Shown piece by piece: positions 46,708 through 50,048 of a stretch of 50,048 bases of DNA. Where the stretch lies: contig PXPI01000051.1 of NCBI GenBank assembly GCA_003021905.1, forward strand, positions 1 through 50,048, in the 5' to 3' direction. Below the pieces are notes generated by a model, which searched no databases, had not been told where the DNA came from, and saw nothing but the letters and a program-made list of their open reading frames with translations. Each line of letters opens with the position of its first letter. Within the stretch, counting starts at the first letter, position 1. Both the position numbers and the translations under genes were made by a program. The stretch comes from Cyanobacteria bacterium SW_9_44_58. GTDB taxonomy: Bacteria; Cyanobacteriota; Cyanobacteriia; Cyanobacteriales; Rubidibacteraceae.

Positions 46708-47217
46708 TTAAAGCAGTTCTTTCAATTTTTCTAAGATCTGGGATTGCAAGGGCAGTTGCACGGCAATTTGTCGAGCGCGATCGCGCATCAATAACACGCG
46801 CTCTTCTCCTGACCCCGTCACTAACAACTCTGGGTTTTGCAAGGAAACCGTCGTATAACGAACCTCGGGAATTCTCACCTGAATGACAACATGCCGTTGG
46901 GATTGGGGATAAATGTACAGTTTTTCTTAAGTGGTATCCAAAACTAACTTATAGGGCGTAAAACTGCGTTCTTCTCCCGAAACAGACTTTTGCCAATACA
47001 GGGTAATTCCCCTAATTTCGGCATTATACATGACCAACTGATCGTCAAACTTTTGGGGTTCCCAGTTGATTTGGGAAACTTCACCGCTTTCAGGAATTAA
47101 GCGTTGGGCAAGGATCACTTCTTTCCCACTGAGTTTGCCCCACCACTCCCGGATGGTTTCAAAATTCGCCCCATTATTGGGGTCGCTTCCCCCCTGTAAC
47201 CAAGTAATAACTGTCAT
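46708..47217 (-). pseudogene. Conserved hypothetical protein interrupted by an in-frame TAA
   Basis: The first 96 codons read MTVITWLQGGSDPNNGANFE onward, ending VLDTT and TAA (46927-46929). The same frame continues EKLYIYPQSQRHVVIQVRIP and 72 protein-like codons in all, to TAA at 46708-46710. The beta-strand character runs on across the stop, so I infer one ancestral gene of about 170 codons with a nonsense change (probably from CAA, GAA or AAA). No domain is recognised. It lies between tRNA-Arg and the acyl-activating enzyme gene. If annotated conservatively, the intact part is 46927-47217. Confidence 0.68.
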
Positions 47218-47341
47218 GGCGCAATTGTTCCCAATATTAATCTAAACTCATGCTAGCACTGAAACTGGTCGAGATTGAAACGCAAAATGGCGAAAAACCA
47301 GTAAAGTAGATCAAAATCTTATTTCATTTTTTTTTATTTTT

Positions 47342-49252
47342 ATGCTTCAACAAACCAATGCCCCCCTAAATTATTCCACAGCTTCATCATTACCGGAACT
47401 GTGGTCAAAACTAGCCGCGCATTATGCTGATTATATTGCCCTTGATGATCCCCATCAGAACCCGCCAGTTAAAATTACTTATCAACAATTAAATCAAAAA
47501 ATCCAACAATTTGCTGCTGGATTGCAAGCCCAAGGCATTGAACCTGATACCAAAATTGCACTGTTTGCTGATAATAGCCCCCGTTGGTTTATTGCCGATC
47601 AAGGCATTATGACAGCAGGGGCAGTTAATGTCGTGCGATCGGCACAAGCCGATGCGGCAGAATTGCTTTACATTTTTACCGATAGCGATAGTACAGTTCT
47701 TGTTGTTGAAGATAAAAAGACGCTCGATAGATTAAACGATCAATTTGGGGATCTCTCCATTGAATTAATTGTTTTACTGTCTGATGAAAGCGTAGAATTG
47801 CCAGAGAGAACTGTTTTTAATTTTTCACAATTAATGGCGCTGGGAAAGGAACAGCAATTGCAATCGGTTCCGAGACAGAAAAATGATTTAGCGACGCTAA
47901 TTTATACTTCAGGAACCACTGGTAAACCGAAAGGCGCAATGTTATCCCATGGGAATTTTTTACATCAAGTGCGCGCGATCGGAGATGTTATTCAACCCCA
48001 ACCTGGGGAACAAGTATTAAGTATTCTTCCCAGTTGGCATGCCTACGAACGCGCGGCGGAATATTTTCTTCTCTCGAGAGGATGTCATTTAATTTATACG
48101 AATTTACGCTCTTTTAAAAAAGATTTGCGGGAACAGCAACCCCATTATATGGTGGGAGTTCCGCGGCTTTGGGAATCTGTCTATGATGGCATTCAAAAAC
48201 AATTAAACGATCAAACCGGTAGTAAGAAAAAACTGATTGATTTCTTTCTGAATGTTTCCGAGCGCTACATTAAAGCCAGGCGGGTGAGTCAAGGGTTATC
48301 CCTAGACAATCTTAATCCCTCGTTTTTAGAAAAAAGCCGGGCCTCTGTGCAACAGTCGCTGTTGCAACCCTTGCATCATTTAGCCGATCGAATCGTTTAT
48401 CAAACCGTTCGTCAAGGCACCGGCGGCAACTTAAAAGTCGTAATTAGCGGCGGCGGTTCCTTAGCCAAGCACATTGATGATTTCTACGAAATGATTGGGA
48501 TTACTTTGCTTGTGGGATATGGGTTAACCGAAACCTCTCCTGTTACCCATGCCCGCCGTCAGCATCATAATTTGCGGGGGTCTGCCGGACAAGCCCTTCC
48601 CGAAACCGAAACCAAAATTGTTGATCCCGAAACCAAACAGTCTTTATCCGACGGTGAAAAAGGGTTGGTCATGATTCGGGGCAACCAACTGATGCAGGGC
48701 TATTATAAACAGCCGGAAGCAACGCAAAAAGCCATTGATCAACAAGGATGGTTCAATACCGGCGATTTGGGCTGGATTACTCCCACAGGCGATTTAGTAT
48801 TGACTGGACGCGCCAAAGATACCATTGTCCTGTCGAATGGGGAAAATATTGAACCGCAACCGTTGGAAGATGCTTGTTTACGCAGTCCCTATATTGACCA
48901 AATTATGGTAGTGGGACAAGATCAACGGTGTTTAGGCGCCTTAATTGTCCCCAACATCGAAGCCTTGCAGAATTGGTCGCAACAGAATAATCTCAATTTA
49001 GACTTTTCCGAAGCAGGATTGCAACAAACCTTGGAACAGGCTAGTGTCCAAAACCTGTTTCGAGAGGAATTAAATCGGGAGGTCAAAAATCGTCCCGGCT
49101 ATCGCCCTGATGATCGGATTGGGGTATTTAAGCTAATTTTAGCACCCTTTTCTGTGGAAAATGGCATGATGACTCAAACCCTTAAAATTAAACGTCCTGT
49201 TGTCACGGAACGGTATCAGGATATGATTGACGGGATGTTTGCTAAAGGGTAA
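47342..49252 (+). CDS. Long-chain acyl-ACP/acyl-CoA synthetase
   Basis: AMP-forming ligase of 636 residues. Motifs: the P-loop IYTSGTTGKPKGAMLSH (around residue 184), LPSWHAYERA, GYGLTETSPV and the hinge TGRAKDTIVLSNGENIEP. In cyanobacteria the single enzyme of this type usually acts as acyl-ACP synthetase (Aas) and recycles free fatty acids released from membranes. Sequence cannot decide between CoA and ACP as acceptor. ATG at 47342 after a T-rich stretch. A YlqD gene follows 52 bp downstream. Confidence 0.93.
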   Translation: MLQQTNAPLNYSTASSLPELWSKLAAHYADYIALDDPHQNPPVKITYQQLNQKIQQFAAGLQAQGIEPDTKIALFADNSPRWFIADQGIMTAGAVNVVRSAQADAAELLYIFTDSDSTVLVVEDKKTLDRLNDQFGDLSIELIVLLSDESVELPERTVFNFSQLMALGKEQQLQSVPRQKNDLATLIYTSGTTGKPKGAMLSHGNFLHQVRAIGDVIQPQPGEQVLSILPSWHAYERAAEYFLLSRGCHLIYTNLRSFKKDLREQQPHYMVGVPRLWESVYDGIQKQLNDQTGSKKKLIDFFLNVSERYIKARRVSQGLSLDNLNPSFLEKSRASVQQSLLQPLHHLADRIVYQTVRQGTGGNLKVVISGGGSLAKHIDDFYEMIGITLLVGYGLTETSPVTHARRQHHNLRGSAGQALPETETKIVDPETKQSLSDGEKGLVMIRGNQLMQGYYKQPEATQKAIDQQGWFNTGDLGWITPTGDLVLTGRAKDTIVLSNGENIEPQPLEDACLRSPYIDQIMVVGQDQRCLGALIVPNIEALQNWSQQNNLNLDFSEAGLQQTLEQASVQNLFREELNREVKNRPGYRPDDRIGVFKLILAPFSVENGMMTQTLKIKRPVVTERYQDMIDGMFAKG

Positions 49253-49304
49253 TGTTCCCAATGCAATTCCCAACTCGCTAGCGAGAATTTATTGGAGGCT
49301 TACC

Positions 49305-49781
49305 ATGGTCAATTTAGAAGGAACAATGAACCAAGAACAAGACACTCAGAAATTATTAATTAAACGTCCGATTAATTTAAAAGTGATAGTAACCCAACGT
49401 TGGCGAGAAGAAGTCCAACAACAGTTGCAATCGCAAATTAATGAACATGATGGACAATTGCAACAGTTGGAAAATCAAGGACAAAATGCGATTTCACAAG
49501 TAACGAAACAAGGAAGCAATCCCAGCGATCCGCAAGTTCAACAACAACTTCAAAATATTCAAAATCAAATTAACGAACAAAAAAGCAAAATTACAGAACA
49601 AAAAAATCAAGCCCTACAACAATTGCAACAAATTCAGTTATTAGAAGAGGGACAGGAAGTAAATCAAGGACAGCTTGACAGTTTTGTTCGGATTCAAACT
49701 GGCGATAACTTGGTTCAGAAAATGAATGTGGAAGTTGTTGTTAAAGACGGCATCATTCAAGAAATCCGCGGCCAAGCGTGA
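49305..49781 (+). CDS. YlqD family protein
   Basis: 158 residues from the ATG at 49305, selected by a GGAGG ribosome site 7 bp upstream; the open frame begins earlier inside the ligase gene. The N-terminal ILLIKRPINLKVIVTQRWRE-type segment (LLIKRPINLKVIVT) and C-terminal GDNLVQKMNVEVVVKDG are YlqD-like. The centre (about residues 40-115) is a Gln-rich coiled coil. No function is known. Confidence 0.8.
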   Translation: MVNLEGTMNQEQDTQKLLIKRPINLKVIVTQRWREEVQQQLQSQINEHDGQLQQLENQGQNAISQVTKQGSNPSDPQVQQQLQNIQNQINEQKSKITEQKNQALQQLQQIQLLEEGQEVNQGQLDSFVRIQTGDNLVQKMNVEVVVKDGIIQEIRGQA

Positions 49782-49969
49782 ACGCGCTGGCATGAATCGC
49801 GATCGCGCATGATCCCAATGTTGATGGTTCCATTCCATGGCGGTCGCAGATTAGGTCTCCCCATCAGGAAGGCGATTGCTGCGACCGTTGATCATGAACA
49901 ATTGCAGCAGTTGGGAGAATTGATGAATCATGCCGGAAAAATTTCTTTTTTTTGAACGATAGCGTGGCA

Positions 49970-50048
49970 GTCCCTAACCGAGCGCGAAGCGGGTTAGGGA
50001 CGGGGCGTACAAGCCCTGGAGGAAACCTCCAGGGACAGCCCCTCAAGG
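49970..50048. repeat. Consecutive hairpins at the window edge (possible mobile-element end)
   Basis: GTCCCTAACC (49970-49979) pairs with GGTTAGGGAC (49992-50001). CCCTGGAGG (50014-50022) pairs perfectly with CCTCCAGGG (50026-50034) over a three-base loop. CCCCTcaaGG at the edge may start a third. Strong successive hairpins of this kind occur at ends of IS200/IS605-type elements, in their guide-like RNAs, and in REP/MITE repeats. No transposase frame is visible, as the window stops here. Confidence 0.5.

Noticed and set aside
1-50048. CRISPR array, prophage or defence genes
   Set aside because: No regularly spaced repeats, integrase, phage structural or nuclease/toxin genes were seen on either strand.

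Overview
The window is a stretch of ordinary cyanobacterial chromosome. Evidence: phycocyanobilin:ferredoxin oxidoreductase (pcyA), the ferredoxin-thioredoxin reductase variable chain (ftrV), a CP12-like protein, LL-diaminopimelate aminotransferase, split pntA genes, DUF1517 and DUF3179 proteins, and roughly thirty HIP1-type GCGATCGC palindromes (counted by eye). The extended GCGCGATCGCGC form and moderate GC suggest a unicellular, possibly halotolerant lineage such as the Halothece/Dactylococcopsis group. That placement is inference only.

Layout. 0.1-9.8 kb: DUF4359 fragment, glpK, DUF3179 protein, UPF0182 membrane protein, a GPH-type sugar symporter and a PATAN-domain protein. 9.8-19.4 kb: ispG with a BioD/DRTGG protein, dapL, an AbgT transporter, an RNase II/R gene behind rpmG-rpsR, RDD and TatA genes, and pcyA. 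19.6-28.8 kb: ftrV, a broken MOSC gene, an orphan YcgQ-like protein overlapping a beta-propeller lipoprotein-like gene, a PlsC-type acyltransferase, ppa, a PBP4-type carboxypeptidase, then plsX-fabH-fabD ending in a strong terminator. 28.8-33.3 kb: pntA1-pntA2-pntB, a lipoprotein and an Hpt protein interrupted by a stop. 33.5-39.6 kb: cupin, accC, thiE-thiS, DUF1517, PBP2. 39.7-50 kb: CP12-like gene, mazG, priA, a TPR protein, tRNA-Leu, speD, a CHAD protein, tRNA-Arg, an interrupted hypothetical gene, acyl-ACP/CoA synthetase, ylqD and a terminal set of hairpins.

The genes cover several linked functions. Lipid synthesis: plsX, fabH, fabD, accC, the PlsC-type acyltransferase and the acyl-activating enzyme. 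Cell wall: PBP2, the PBP4-type enzyme and dapL. Redox: the transhydrogenase, ftrV and pcyA. Cofactors: thiE-thiS and ispG.

No defence island, prophage, CRISPR array or biosynthetic cluster is visible, and I do not see a convincing new multi-gene system. The most notable signal is gene decay or recoding. Three genes (MOSC, Hpt, and a conserved hypothetical beside tRNA-Arg) each carry one in-frame stop, after which the same reading frame continues for 60-94 sensible codons. A DUF4359 gene and a TPR remnant also look broken. Other oddities are an exact 24-bp tandem duplication in the PBP2 transpeptidase domain, a CP12-like protein with a single cysteine, a ThiS with residues beyond its di-glycine, and a cluster of TTGGCAATT repeats before the cupin gene.
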